Shown one piece after another: positions 45,955 through 57,100 of a DNA stretch of 64,000 nt (position 1 is its first letter; every line of letters starts with the position of its first letter). Source of the stretch: Puccinellia tenuiflora (taxonomy: Eukaryota > Streptophyta > Magnoliopsida > Poales > Poaceae); the NCBI GenBank assembly GCA_012064385.1, contig QRDG01001997.1:1-64000 (forward strand). The letters run 5' to 3'. The notes under the pieces were generated by a model, which saw nothing but the letters and a program-made list of their open reading frames with translations, was not told the origin of the DNA and did not search any database. A program made the position numbers and the translations under genes.

Positions 45955-46200
45955 CCTCAGATCTCGCCGTCGTTTCCCCACACTCCACCTCGCCAGCCTT
46001 CTCCAACAAATTCTCTCCACCTCAGATCTCGCCGCCGTTTCCCCAAATTCCTCCACCTCGCCAGCCTTCTCCAACAAATTCTCTCCACCTCAGATCTCGC
46101 CGCCGTTTCCCCACACCTCCACCTCGACAGCCTCCTCCAACACAATTCTCTCCACCGATCCCAGCCTCCTCCAACACAATTCTCTCCACCTCGCCGCAGA
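45955..46200 (+). repeat. Pro/Ser-coding minisatellite before the Ulp1-like gene
   Basis: Units of CCTCCACCTCGCCAGCC followed by TTCTCCAACAAATTCTCTCC and ACCTCAGATCTCGCCGCC repeat about three times, then decay. It lies in the likely promoter or leader. Confidence 0.7.
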
Positions 46201-46254
46201 CACATATTAAGGTGTTCGTCGGCTGTAAGTGTTGGTGAACCAACATTGTACTCT

Positions 46255-49200
46255 ATGTCTACGCCAGCATCTCCAGTGGCCTCTACAGAACAATCTCCGC
46301 CCAGATTGGATAGTACTGTCCATGCTGATGGCATGGTAATGACATGTCCACATAATTTATTCAGGGTTTCTATCTAGAATTGATAGATGTTTGGGTTTTC
46401 AGGAGTACACCGACAGGGGAGCGAAGGACAAGGATAAAGAAATTATCCTGAATGTAAACGAGATATCCGAAGACAAGGATACAAACATCGTTTCAACAAA
46501 GGTGAGTTTTTTCTTCACATGTCATTGTTATCTAAATCTCCCACGACAATCAGAAATCTAACAGTAAGATAAGATAATTTTTTTGCTGAACTCAATTATC
46601 TGAATTGCACATGCATGCCATATCATGTTTGGATGTTCAGTAGAGATATTATAATATTGTGGGTTTCAGCTACTTATCAATGATGGAGAATCAAGTGAAA
46701 TAGCCAACAAAAATGATCTCGATGAAAAGAATACCAGTGAGGTTTTGGAAATTATACCTCCTAAAGATGAAGTAAACATGACTAAAAAAGAGGACACATA
46801 TTCTGAAGTGACAAAGGCGAGTATTCTTTTCCAACTTATCATCACCCAATAATTCTTAATACAATTGTATTACATCCTACATAGGGCTAATTATTTCTAA
46901 TATTGATCTCAGGAATTAACATACAACGAAACAAATGAACAAATGCTGGCAGCTCAACCGCCCGCCAAGGAAGGACCAAAAACTACGGAGGACGAGCTCA
47001 CAATGCCAGTGCGGATAGATAAACGTATGCAACGGCATAACAAGCCTAAGAAGGCACAAGACTATGTGGTGGCTCCACAAGGCAAAGATCAAATCCTTCT
47101 ATGCCCAGTTTTTTTCTCATGCTTAATAATAAATGTTATTACTTCCATCGTGACAGATTATGCTTGCACGGACGATGATTGGTCCGTGATTGAAACTATC
47201 GAGTCTGAACCACATAAAGATAGATATTTAGTGAGCATCGACGACGCATATCTGAAAAAGCACCACTTACTAACTCTTTTAAAACCCGGAGAATTTGTTG
47301 GCGACGAAGTAAGTACATATAGCTTTACGACACGAAGATGCTATTTTGATATTACTATCTAATCTCATATAACCAATGTGTGTACTTTAAATTTTAGATC
47401 ATAAATGCATACATCCATTGCATAAATGCTAAAGAGCATCTACAAGTGAGGTCAGGTGGAAGTGTCTTCTTAGAGAATCCGTGCATCTCTAAGCTAATAA
47501 AGACCGGTAGCTGTCTGCCCGTCGATTACACAGATGACGCACCAGGATGGGTATTAGCAAGAGTCAAAACTTACTTGGAACATGATATGGTCAGTCTCAA
47601 TTTCTTACATATATATTCTATGAATTCAATCAAGCACGAATGTTCATCTATGTGAGACTAAAACTAACAAAAAAATCATATTTTTTCAGATATTCGTTCC
47701 AATAAACATGGATGACTTTCATTGGTATGTAGCAGTTATAAATCCCAGGAAACAATGTATCCAAGTGCTCGACTCACTAGGCACAGGAATACACCGCAAA
47801 GACCTCATTGCCATGGTTAGTAAATAGTCTTGCTCGCTGCCAAATCTTATTGTTTTTCTTGGCAGGGCATTTTTTGTCTTTCTTTGCTTGTGATGCTAAT
47901 ATTTTGATATTTATTCGTGCAACAGCTTCAAGGAGTGGAAAATATATTCAAATATGCATCGCTGCGCATGGAACTAAAATGTGACAAGTGGATGGACCTA
48001 AACATCACAACATGGCGAAGGGAAGAGTGTGTAAAGAGCCGCTTGCAGACAGATGGGTACACCTTCTACCTCAACGCAATGATATTATGAGTTTTTTGTA
48101 TGCCCCCTTAATCAACCAATCAGTGCACTGCGATCTTCAGAAGTTAGGTGAAGAAAATCGTGAAAATGCACGTGCACGCACGTCTCTATACTGTAAATTT
48201 TAGTTTCTAATAAGCATCCCCTTTTAACAAAGACAAGGTCCTGACCCTATCTATACAAAACCTTACCCTAGAAAACCATGGCACGACGGCCATTGCTCAG
48301 ACCAGAGGGGAAGAGCTGGAGCTAGGGAGTTCCTAGCCTCTCTTGATAATAAGGGCTATAAAGAAATAAAAAAACACCCATTATGACACAATTTTTTGGT
48401 CCAGGCTGCTACCTAGATTTCGAGTCAACAGGGGTGAGGGAATGGGCGATAAGTTACTTTTGGAGTAGAAGAATATCCTTTTCATCATCGTACTACTGAA
48501 GCAGGATGGCAGAAAAGAATAGGTGCATAAATGACAAAGGGAACAGAAAGACACATCATAGCTATTACTTGGCTTTATCCCCGGCAACATCCTGCAACTG
48601 CAACACACACTAAGACAGTCTGATGCCAATAAGTTGTAGGTTCACTGAGACCAGAGCAGTGAGCAAACAATCAAGCAGTAGGTTCACTGATTTGTCCATC
48701 CATCCAACTGGTAGTTCAAACAATTGGTGAGACATATTAAATTTAGAATTCACCTTTGTTAGCTTCCCATTGAGTTCCATGAAGCCGGGTGTGTGTACGC
48801 TCAGCCCCTGATCCGACCGCTGCACCCGTATTAGATTCTATTTGTTGGAGTATTAGGCAAACCATATTTTAGGCCAGATGCCCTGATTAGCGTCAGCGGC
48901 AAAGGAGTCTACGGCAGTTGAGAAGAATGCTTAGTCGCTGCAGGGGTGACCATCGGCATCGCCTTGTTCCCAGTGCGGAGGACTTCACCGCGGCGGCCGT
49001 CCGAGCTCTGTTAGAATTAGCCCACAAGGCCACAACTGATAGCACCTGCAAGATATTGAGACAAAAAATAATATCATGCATTGGATTCTTGGTTCGCCAA
49101 GACTGTTGATGCATTTGCACGATCAAGTTGAGTTTGGTCAAATGCAACTAAAACGATATTCTTGTCAAGTGAACTATAAAATCATACCATATCATCGATT

Positions 49201-51692
49201 GAAACTTTCTTTAGCGAAATTGTTGATTGTAAAAATATAAATAAATCAAACTTAAGCAAGCGCTGCTGTGTGTTGTGCACGAATGTATAGGATTTAGAGA
49301 ATCAAGCAAGCTCGATCTGGGCGTGTAGTAGGTGGCCTACCTGCACGCAGAGGACGCTCTGCACCTGCAGGCCGGAGTTGTGGAAGAGGAAGTACTTGTC
49401 GCCTCGCCAGCGGGCGGCCAGACAGGAGCCAGGGCGACGGCAGGCCGGTGGCGGCCGGAGACGAGGACGACCTCGGGTCGACGACGGAGGAGACGAGGGC
49501 GGGGAGCACGGCACGGCGGGGCGGCGGAGAAAATCCGTACGGGGAGGAGAGGAGCGGCATCACGGGGCCGGGCAGGAGCTGCCGGCGGGGAGCTCGGGAT
49601 GGAGGAGAGGGCGCGGGGCGAGGGGGCGCGGCAGGGCTAGGAGGGCGCGCGCTCGGGGCGACACCGGAGGTGCGGGCTGCGACGGCTGAGGGAGGTCGTC
49701 GGCCGGCGGGGTAGAGCGGCGCGAGGTGGAGGAGTACGGCGGGGAGGGAGAGAGGAGGGGAAGTGAGGGTCTGAGAGTGAAGAACTGGACGGTGGGGAGG
49801 TAGGTGACTAGGCGAGGGATTGGGATTGAGAGGCTGAGAGTTTTTTGTCTAAAAAAATGAGAGAGTGAGAGTTTTTTTTTTTGACGGTTGAGGGCCCTGA
49901 GAGCATTATTTTTTCTTTTTGACGATTGAGTTTTCTTTTTGGCTATGATTTTTAGATAGGGGTTTAAAAATAAAATCATTTCACCATGAGTATTTACATT
50001 TCTTTAAAAAAATATTGAACATATCAAATTTGTATCTTAATTTTTTTTTGTACTCATGTAGGTCATCATGTGGTCTTTGGATGTTAAATTTTATGGAGTA
50101 CTTTACAGGAGATAAATTGTCCGACACTCCTACACAGGTATATATTTTTTCATATCATGATATTTATTCTATGTCGTATCATTATTTGAAAACTAACACT
50201 GATTACTACTTCATGTTAGGTTCATATGACACATTTTAGGAAAAAATTAGCTGTCATATTATTTGACTCGGAATTGAATGATGATGATTTAAGGAATCGA
50301 GCGCTGAAAAAATATGAAGAAACAAACATTGACCCCAACGAGTGTATGATTCTCGATACACCCCCTAAGAAACTCAAGACATCACACTCATCATCAAAAG
50401 TTGAGTTCTTGTCGGGATCATTGGTCATTTCATCATCCGTCAATCCAACAAACTCCGATTTGATAGAATCATCACAAGATGAGGCTCTGTCGCAATCATC
50501 TGTCCTATCACCGTTTGTCAAACCAACAAACGACGACTTAATAGATGAGCTTTGTCTATACATCTTCATGGTTGATGATGTCCCTTCATTGGAGTAAGTC
50601 ACATTCTTTCTTCTCATTAGTTCATTTCATGTTATACATGTATCATTGTAGTTACGAATTTTTCTATTTCACAGGACCGAATGGGTGAAAAGCTCTGATC
50701 CGTATCCTATCAGTATAAAACTACGACAGATAAAGAACATATTGAAAATGGATGCATATATGGACGTAGATTGTTTCAACATGGGTGTCCGCATGCTCTC
50801 TTGTCACGAGATCCACCGTTCCCGTCATTATATGGATCTAAACTTTTGTGTAAGTTACTATAATTATTTATCACATTTTTCTCACGTGACTAATGTTTTT
50901 ATTATTTTAGACCATGTCTCACCAAAACGGTCGTGGAAGGCTTGATATTGATCGGTTAGCGCAGTTGTTTCATAGCTGGCCCAAAAGTAGAGAGTATCAT
51001 ATATCACAATGTGACAAGGTGAGAGTTTATTACTTCGATCATAATAGTGGTTCATTTTGTATCAGTTTGATTGGTATATTTATAAACCTATCATTACAGA
51101 TTTTCTTGCCTTACGACATTCTTGGCATATTCATATTATTCGTGTTGGATCAAAAGAAGAAATTTGTCCATATTTTAGACCCACTTCCGAGGCCGACTTG
51201 GGGGGTTCATATATTTAATAATTTCAAAATTGGCAATATGGTAAACCTTGCGCTTAATCGGGCAAACCCCAAATGGAAGGACAACATCTCCAAATGGGGA
51301 CGCAAAGTGCCTCGTGTTCCGACAAATGAGCACAGGTATGAAGCTTTTCACTTAAATATAACCTTATTCGATTTGTTCAACGCTAATGTGACATTTCATA
51401 TGTCCGCAGTGCTCTTTCTGGTTATTTGGTTTTTTATTTAATGCACTCATGGTACGATGAGGCGTCATTTCTTCAGATACACACGGTAAATATTCTAAAC
51501 CATGCTCAGTTTCTACCCCTTTGAACATGAACTTATATGACAAAATGTTGTATAATGCATCTGTAGGATGGTTATGAGTTGAGAAAGCGATTTTTGGTAT
51601 ATATTCTGAAGTATCAAGACAATGAAGCCATCAACAATATTCCAGTCTTGGAACGAGAAATTATTGATCGCATAAAGAGATGGGCCTTCTGA
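46255..51692 (+). CDS. Two-unit C48 (Ulp1-like) peptidase gene carried by the Helitron
   Basis: Fourteen exons join in one frame to 780 residues: 46255-46335, 46403-46501, 46670-46816, 46913-47308, 47398-47589, 47690-47815, 47926-48056, 50062-50137, 50220-50593, 50675-50849, 50911-51018, 51100-51335, 51410-51485, 51567-51692. All borders are GT-AG except a GC donor after exon 3. Residues about 1-240 are charged. The first peptidase unit has DDFHWYVAVI (His), IQVLDSLG (Asp) and GSSCGLWMLNFMEYF (Cys), a full C48 triad. The second unit reads IFLPYDILGIFILFV, VHILDPLP and SALSGYLVFYLMHSW: His is lost, Asp kept, Cys replaced by Ser. Corresponding introns have the same phases in both units. C48 enzymes cleave SUMO-like modifiers. 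Intron 7 is about 2 kb and holds other fragments. The gene is complete but untested. Confidence 0.75.
48160..48215 (-). repeat. Inverted copy of the Helitron 3' end
   Basis: ATGCACGTGCACGCACGT then CTCTATACTGTAAAT matches the reverse complement of the Helitron 3' end near 51893-51932 with about two mismatches. The outermost CTAGTAGCC is not present. It lies in intron 7 of the Ulp1-like gene. Confidence 0.6.
48216..49320. other. Inserted DNA in intron 7 of the Ulp1-like gene
   Basis: The minus strand has exon-like pieces, for example RSDQGLSVHTPGFMELNG (near 48760-48820, followed by a GTGAAT donor) and VLSVVALWANSNRARTAAA (near 48990-49050, preceded by a TTGCAG acceptor). I cannot assign them. 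They may be further captured exons of the gene started at 49341-49980. Confidence 0.4.
49341..49980 (-). pseudogene. Captured 5' end of a prolyl-oligopeptidase-like gene
   Basis: On the minus strand, a pyrimidine-rich leader-like stretch (about 49740-49860) leads into a GC-rich exon ending with RGDKYFLFHNSGLQVQSVL and CVQ at a GTAGGC donor (exon end 49341). The motif GDKYFxFHNSGLQxQSVLYVQ is typical of the N-terminal beta-propeller of plant prolyl endopeptidases. The upstream GC-rich part is low-complexity and shows no certain start codon. Antisense to the surrounding Ulp1-like gene. Confidence 0.5.
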
Positions 51693-51915
51693 ATAATAAA
51701 TAGTGGATAATGTTATTTAATACCTTTTTCAACTATCGCTTCAATTTAAATATGATATTTATGCAAAACTATTATTTTATGCTTTGCGGAATTAAAGTGA
51801 TGCAATGTTTGTGAATTATCTGTTGTTCGCATATCCTTACACATTTTTGTGATGAAGTCTATTGCTTCAATAACAAAAAAACCGAAAACTGAAAATTGGA
51901 TTTACATTATAGAAA

Positions 51916-51941
51916 CGTGCGTGCACGTGCATGGCTACTAG
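51916..51941 (+). repeat. Helitron 3' terminal hairpin and CTAG
   Basis: ACGTGC, a GT loop, GCACGT, then GCATGGCTA and CTAG, followed by T at 51942. Confidence 0.75.
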
Positions 51942-52296
51942 TTCATGCATGGGCTTCTTTTCTTCCTTTCCTTTCTTTTCTGATTTCCCTTACAAAAAAA
52001 AAAAGGCAGTACCTAGCTACGTCGGTCTTGGACGTCGGGGCGGCACTTCGGCAACAGCCGTGACATTTCTACTTGTCTCTGTGGATAGCAATGGTAGGTT
52101 GGCACTTGGCAGGTCATCCTGGTGTTGCCGTAGCTCCCTGGTTTTGATATGGAAGCACCGATCAAGCTCTCGTGTGAAACTAGTGATGCCCTGAGCGAGA
52201 GCCCCGCGCACTGGTGTCAACGATCCTTGCAATTGTGTGTATAACTTTCGTGTCGTTGTGGGATCCCTTGTCACGCGAGAGATCCAAGTGAACACC
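51942..52296. other. DNA between the Helitron and CACTA-2
   Basis: A pyrimidine-rich stretch followed by an open minus-strand frame (52295-52017) containing DPTTTRKLYTQLQGSLTP and CFHIKTRELRQHQDDLPS. It may be a transposon protein piece, but I do not recognise it. Confidence 0.4.
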
Positions 52297-52316
52297 CACT
52301 AGTAGAAAACAGGACT

Positions 52317-52460
52317 TTCGCCCGGGCCTTTAGTCGCGGCCGTGTTTCAACCCGCGACTAAAGGTCAGGCCACGTCGCCCCGAAATCGGCCGGCGGCCCA
52401 TTTTTCGCGGTTCGTTAGGAACCTTTTGTCCCGGCTTGAGATACAAACCGGGACAAAAGT
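52317..52460. repeat. CACTA-2 subterminal repeats at the 5' end
   Basis: CTTTAGTCGCGGCCG, CCCGCGACTAAAGG, CTTTTGTCCCGGCTTG and AACCGGGACAAAAG in direct and inverted copies. Confidence 0.8.
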
Positions 52461-52712
52461 GGTCTGTGGCCCCGCTGTGGGTAGGTGCCCCCCTTTTGCC
52501 GCGGGTCGTGTCTCGAACCGGGATTAGAAGTCCGCTCCTGTTACACTCCCGCGACGGTTCGTGTTTGAAAGATGATCAAGCCGCCATTTTAATTGTGCTT
52601 TGGAAGATCAGCCGGCGCCGGCGTTGATTCATACGTGAAATGAATTGCGCCGCCGTTTCGATTGTGCTGCCGCCGGTCTCCCTCTCCTGCCCGCCGGACT
52701 TCCTCTTCGCTC

Positions 52713-52720
52713 TATATAAA
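52713..52720 (+). promoter_or_regulatory. TATA box of the CACTA-2 exonuclease gene
   Basis: TATATAAA, 93 bases before the start codon at 52813. An upstream ATG at 52734 opens a different overlapping frame and may lower translation. Confidence 0.7.
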
Positions 52721-52812
52721 GCTACAGTAATCCATGGCCTTAAGCACACCTAAATCTCTCTCTAATCCTTGCAAAAACTCTCTCTCTCTCGATCCCTCTC
52801 TCTTCTATTCCA

Positions 52813-53538
52813 ATGGAGCCACTCACGCGCCCACCTCGGTCTCGGTTGTACTACTTCACCAAAGAAGATATGCACTTCAAGGTATGGGTCACCCTCCGTG
52901 CATCACGTGTGGAGAGGTGGATCCGCGACGTGAAGAACTTCTTCCTCGACGCCGCACCGATCAAGTGCGTTGGACTCGACTGTGAGTTCACTGACCCTCT
53001 CCCGGGTCGACAGAGGGATCTTCCACCCGAGAAAAGGCAGCGCGTCGCCGTCCTTCAACTCTCGGTGGCGTCCGAGACTCTTGTCTTCCAGATATGCAAG
53101 GCCGATGGGGTGCTGCAGCTCCTCGTGGATTTCTTAGGTGACGAGACCATCAACTTCTACGGCGTGGCTATCCACAATGACGTGCGGATGCTGCGTTACT
53201 ACGGAATTGTTATTCCGTCCGCGGTCGACCTCCAGAGGGATCGTCGGAACCCAATCGGCAATCCTACTCCAAGTCTCTATGCTCTCTCCAATGCTATCAT
53301 TGGGACAAACCTTGAGAAGAAGAAGAACAACAAGAAGGACAAGAAGGACAAGAAAAAGGGAAAGGACGACGACTTAGAAGACCTACGAATTTTCGGTTGG
53401 GGCAACGTTCCATTGAGCTACGAGCAAGTCTTGTATGCCGCTCTCGACGCTCGCCTCGGCTTCGAGATTGCACGGAAGTGGGATAGTCTACGTGGCTATA
53501 ATACCAATGATGATCGTCTTAATGTCGTTGATGAGTAG
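52813..53538 (+). CDS. WRN-like DEDDy 3'-5' exonuclease carried by CACTA-2
   Basis: An intact single-exon frame of 241 residues. The exonuclease signatures are in order: VGLDCEFTDP (motif I, D and E, about residue 55), AIHNDVRMLRYYG (motif II, D, about residue 118) and YAALDARLGFEIA (motif III, Y and D, about residue 215). DNA_pol_A_exo1 / WRN-type proteins trim nucleic acid 3' ends with two metal ions. A Lys-rich insert (residues about 170-190, KKKNNKKDKKDKKK) separates motifs II and III and may bind nucleic acid or act as a nuclear signal. The start is chosen because it follows the TATA box and no earlier in-frame start precedes it. It sits where CACTA-1 has the coiled-coil gene. A captured host gene kept by the element is the likely origin. 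A role in transposition is only a guess. Confidence 0.8.
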   Translation: MEPLTRPPRSRLYYFTKEDMHFKVWVTLRASRVERWIRDVKNFFLDAAPIKCVGLDCEFTDPLPGRQRDLPPEKRQRVAVLQLSVASETLVFQICKADGVLQLLVDFLGDETINFYGVAIHNDVRMLRYYGIVIPSAVDLQRDRRNPIGNPTPSLYALSNAIIGTNLEKKKNNKKDKKDKKKGKDDDLEDLRIFGWGNVPLSYEQVLYAALDARLGFEIARKWDSLRGYNTNDDRLNVVDE

Positions 53539-53756
53539 ACTAGCTAATAAGCGATATGTGTGCTCCCGTTGTGTTAATAATTATTATTTGTTAATAATTA
53601 TTATTACTTAATCATTAATATTTATGTAAAAGTGTACTGTATGTGGTAGCGTAGAAATATACGAAAACTATTTTGAAATGAAGAAAAGAAAATAAATAAA
53701 GAAAAGAAAATGAATTCTCTGCCGCGACAAAGAAAACTGTCCAAATTTCTGCCGCG

Positions 53757-53852
53757 ATCATTAGTCGCGGCCTGGTATACGAGCCGCGACAAAAGCTTGT
53801 GACCCTGTTTGGTGGCCTTTTGTCCCGGTTTGTATCTCAAACCTGGACAAAT
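53757..53852. repeat. Internal subterminal-type repeat before tnp2
   Basis: ATTAGTCGCGGCCTGG, AGCCGCGACAAAAG, CCTTTTGTCCCGGTTTG and AAACCTGGACAAAT form two direct/inverted pairs. Confidence 0.75.
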
Positions 53853-53862
53853 GGTCTGGCCC

Positions 53863-53870
53863 TATATATA
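53863..53870 (+). promoter_or_regulatory. TATA box of CACTA-2 tnp2
   Basis: CCCTATATATATGCAGCC directly after the repeat pair. The leader probably contains an intron before the ATG at 54178. Confidence 0.6.
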
Positions 53871-54177
53871 TGCAGCCCCTCTTCCCCCTCCGGCCGGGTA
53901 TCAGCGACACTCTCTTGTTTTTTTTCCTGGTGGGAGGTGGTGTAGGTTTGTGCTAGTTTTTTTTTCTACATATGCACTAGAGGTGTTCGGTAAAATGCCT
54001 GTTAGAGCGATGCCACTTGAGTTCACACAAAACAAACATGATATGAGGTGTCCGAGCCACACTTAAGCTTCCTCCTCTTTGTTTCCAAGTTTCCTAAAAG
54101 GTTAGCAACTACTTTCTCATTTAGACCACGCGGTACTAATTTTAGCATCGTGATTACGTTTGATATATAGTTGCATG

Positions 54178-57100
54178 ATGCAGATGGGCCACCCATGGAT
54201 GTACGGTGACCGACGCTCTGGCGCTTATAGAGAAGGCGTGCGTTCTTTTATCGTTGTGGCCGAGGCGAACAAGCGGCGGGATGGTTTTATATGTTGTCCG
54301 TGTGTCGAATGTCGGAATGAGAAGGATTACACTTCCTCAAGAGTCATTCAGAGCCACCTGCTTCGGTCCGGTTTCATGTCCGGCTATAATGTTTGGACCT
54401 ATCACGGAGAAAGAGGGGTTATGATGGAAGACGGCGATGAAGAAGAGAACGATGATGACAACTACCGATCTATGTTCCCTGAATACACTGATACCGCAAT
54501 GGAAGACAATGAAGAAGAAGGAGGTGAAGAACGGGCAGCATATGAGCCCGCTGATGATCTTGGTCGGGTCATTTCTGATGCAAAGCGAGACTGCGACACA
54601 GAAAAGGAGAGGTTGCAGTTCGAGCAGATGTTACATGACCACAACAAATTGTTGTACCCAACTTGTGAAGATGGCCAGAAGAAGCTGGGTAGCACACTAG
54701 AATTGCTGAAGTGGAAGGCAGAGACCGGTGTGACTGACTCGGGATTTGAAAAGTTGCTGGTACTAATGAAGAAGATGCTTCCAAGAAATAACGAATTGCC
54801 CGCCAGCACGTACGAAGCAAAGAAGCTTGTCTGCCCTCTAGGATTAGACGTGCAGAAGATACATGCATGCCCTAATGACTGCATCCTCTACCGTGGTGAG
54901 AAGTACGAGAATATGGATAAATGTCCGGTATGCACTGCATTGCGGTATAAGATAAAAAAAGATGACCCTGGTGATGTTGAGGGCGAGCCACCCAGTAAGA
55001 GGGTTCCTGCCAAGGTGATGTGGTATGCTCCTATAATACCACGGTTGAAACGTTTGTTCAGAAACAAAGAGCATGCCAAGTTGTTGCGATGGCACATGGA
55101 AGACCGTAAGAAAGATGGGATGTTGAGGCACCCGGCTGATGGTCGGCAGTGGAGAAAAATCGAGAGAGAGTTCCCGGACTTTACAGGTGACGCAAGTAAC
55201 TTATGGTTTGGTCTAAGTACAGATGGCATGAATCCTTTTGGGGAGCAGAGCTGCAGTCACAGCACCTGGCCCGTGACTCTATGTATCTACAACCTTCCTC
55301 CTTGGTTGTGCATGAAGCGGAAGTTCATTATGATGCCAGTGTTGATCCAAGGCCCGAAGCAACCCGGCAACGACATTGATGTGTATCTAAGGCCATTAGT
55401 TGATGAACTTTTACAGTTGTGGGCCGAACCAGGTGTACGTGTGTGGGATGAGCACAAACAGGAGGAATTTGACCTACGAGCATTGCTGTTCGTAACCATC
55501 AATGATTGGCCTGCACTTAGTAACATTTCAGGACAGACGAACAAAGGATACAGTGCATGCACGCACTGTTTAGATGAGACTAAAAGTATATATCTGGATA
55601 AATGTAGGAAGAATGTGTACCCATACAATCGTCGTTTTCTTCCGCCCAGGCATCACTTAAGGAAAAAAGGCAAGCATTTCAATGGCAAGGAAGAAACCCG
55701 GACGAAGCCTGTCCCCCGTAGCGGTGCTGATGTATTTGGTATGGTCAAGGATTTAAATGTAATGTTTGGAAAGGGTCCTGGCAGAAAACCTGTTCCGAAT
55801 GACGCTGACGGACACACACCCATGTGGAAGAAGAAATCTATATTTTGGGAGTTAGAATATTGGAAAGTCCATGAGGTCCGCTCTGCAATTGACGTGATGC
55901 ACCTGACGAAGAATCTTTGCGTGAATATTCTAGACTTCCTGGGCTTGTATGGGAAGTCAAAAGATACACCGGAAGCACGGGAGGACCAGCAACGTCATAA
56001 TGGACGAGACTGGCATGCATGCAGGGAAGTTTCAAGGGCCTGCCAGCTACGCTCTTACCAAAGAAGAGAAGGAAATCCTTTTTGAAGTCCTTTTCAGTAT
56101 CAAGGTCCCGTCTGGATTCTCGTCGAATATAAAGGGAATAGTAAATATGAAAAGAAAAAATTCCAAAACCTAAAGTCTCATGACTGCCACGTGCTTATGA
56201 CGCAATTGCTTCCGGTTGCATTGAGGGGAATTGTACCAGAAAATGTTCGACTAGCCATTGTGAAGGTATGCGCATTCCTCAATGCAATTTCTCAGAAGGT
56301 AATCAATCCAAAAAGTCTAACAGGGTTACAGATTGATGTGGTCCAATGTCTGGTCACCTTCGAGTTGTTGTTCCCGCCATCCTTCTTCAATATTATGACG
56401 CACCTCCTAGTTCACCTAGTCAGAGAGATTAGAATTCTCGGTCCTGTGTTTCTACACAATATGTTCCCCTTCGAGAGGTTCATGGGAGTCTTAAAGAAAT
56501 ATGTTCATAACCGTGCTAGGTCAGAAGGAAGCATCTCCAAGGGCTATGGAACAGAGGAGGTCATTGAGTTTTGTGTTGACTTTCTTCCTGACCTGAAGCC
56601 GATTGGTGTTCCTGAATCTCGTTATGAAGGAAGGCTGACTGGAAAAGGCACACTAGCAAAGAAAACAACGGTATGTAGGGACGCGCTTTCTTTCACTCAA
56701 GCACACTACACAGTTCTACACAATTCCACCGTGGTTGCTCCGTATATCGAGAAACACAAGAATAATCTACGCGCCGAAAACCCGGGGGAGCATGAATCCT
56801 GGATTAAAGGGGAACACGAGGCGACTTTCGGCAGTTGGTTGCAGACACATCTCATGAATAACAACACTGTTGGAGATCAGCTGTACTTGTTGGCCAGGTT
56901 ACCATCGTCGACTATATGTACTTTCCAAGGGTACGAGATAAATGGGAATACATTTTACACGATCTCCCAAGATAAAAAGAGCACCAACCAAAATAGTGGT
57001 GTCCGCTTTGATTCAACAGACGACAATGGGCAGAAGGACACATATTATGGATACATAGATGAGATATGGGAACTTGACTATGGACCTACTTTTAAGGTCC

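Larger units (their letters stand above)
37145..51941 (+). mobile_element. Helitron, about 14.8 kb
   Basis: Begins TCTCCACTACTTATAAAAG, preceded by A. Ends ATGGCTACTAG, followed by T. Twelve bases before the final CTAG is a palindromic stem ACGTGC-GT-GCACGT. These match the rules for Helitrons: 5' TC, 3' CTRR with a hairpin, insertion between A and T, no target duplication. It carries a Rep-helicase gene in the same orientation (39171-44160), host exons on the minus strand, and a 14-exon Ulp1-like gene (46255-51692). The 5' end is present twice in tandem. Confidence 0.8.

Noticed and set aside
49332..49714. Gly/Arg-rich plus-strand frames in the GC-rich block of the Helitron
   Set aside because: The minus strand shows a splice-bounded prolyl-oligopeptidase-like exon and leader, which explains the block better.
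52734..52985. Upstream overlapping frame as an alternative exonuclease start
   Set aside because: It is in another frame and has no exonuclease motif. It is at most a regulatory upstream ORF.
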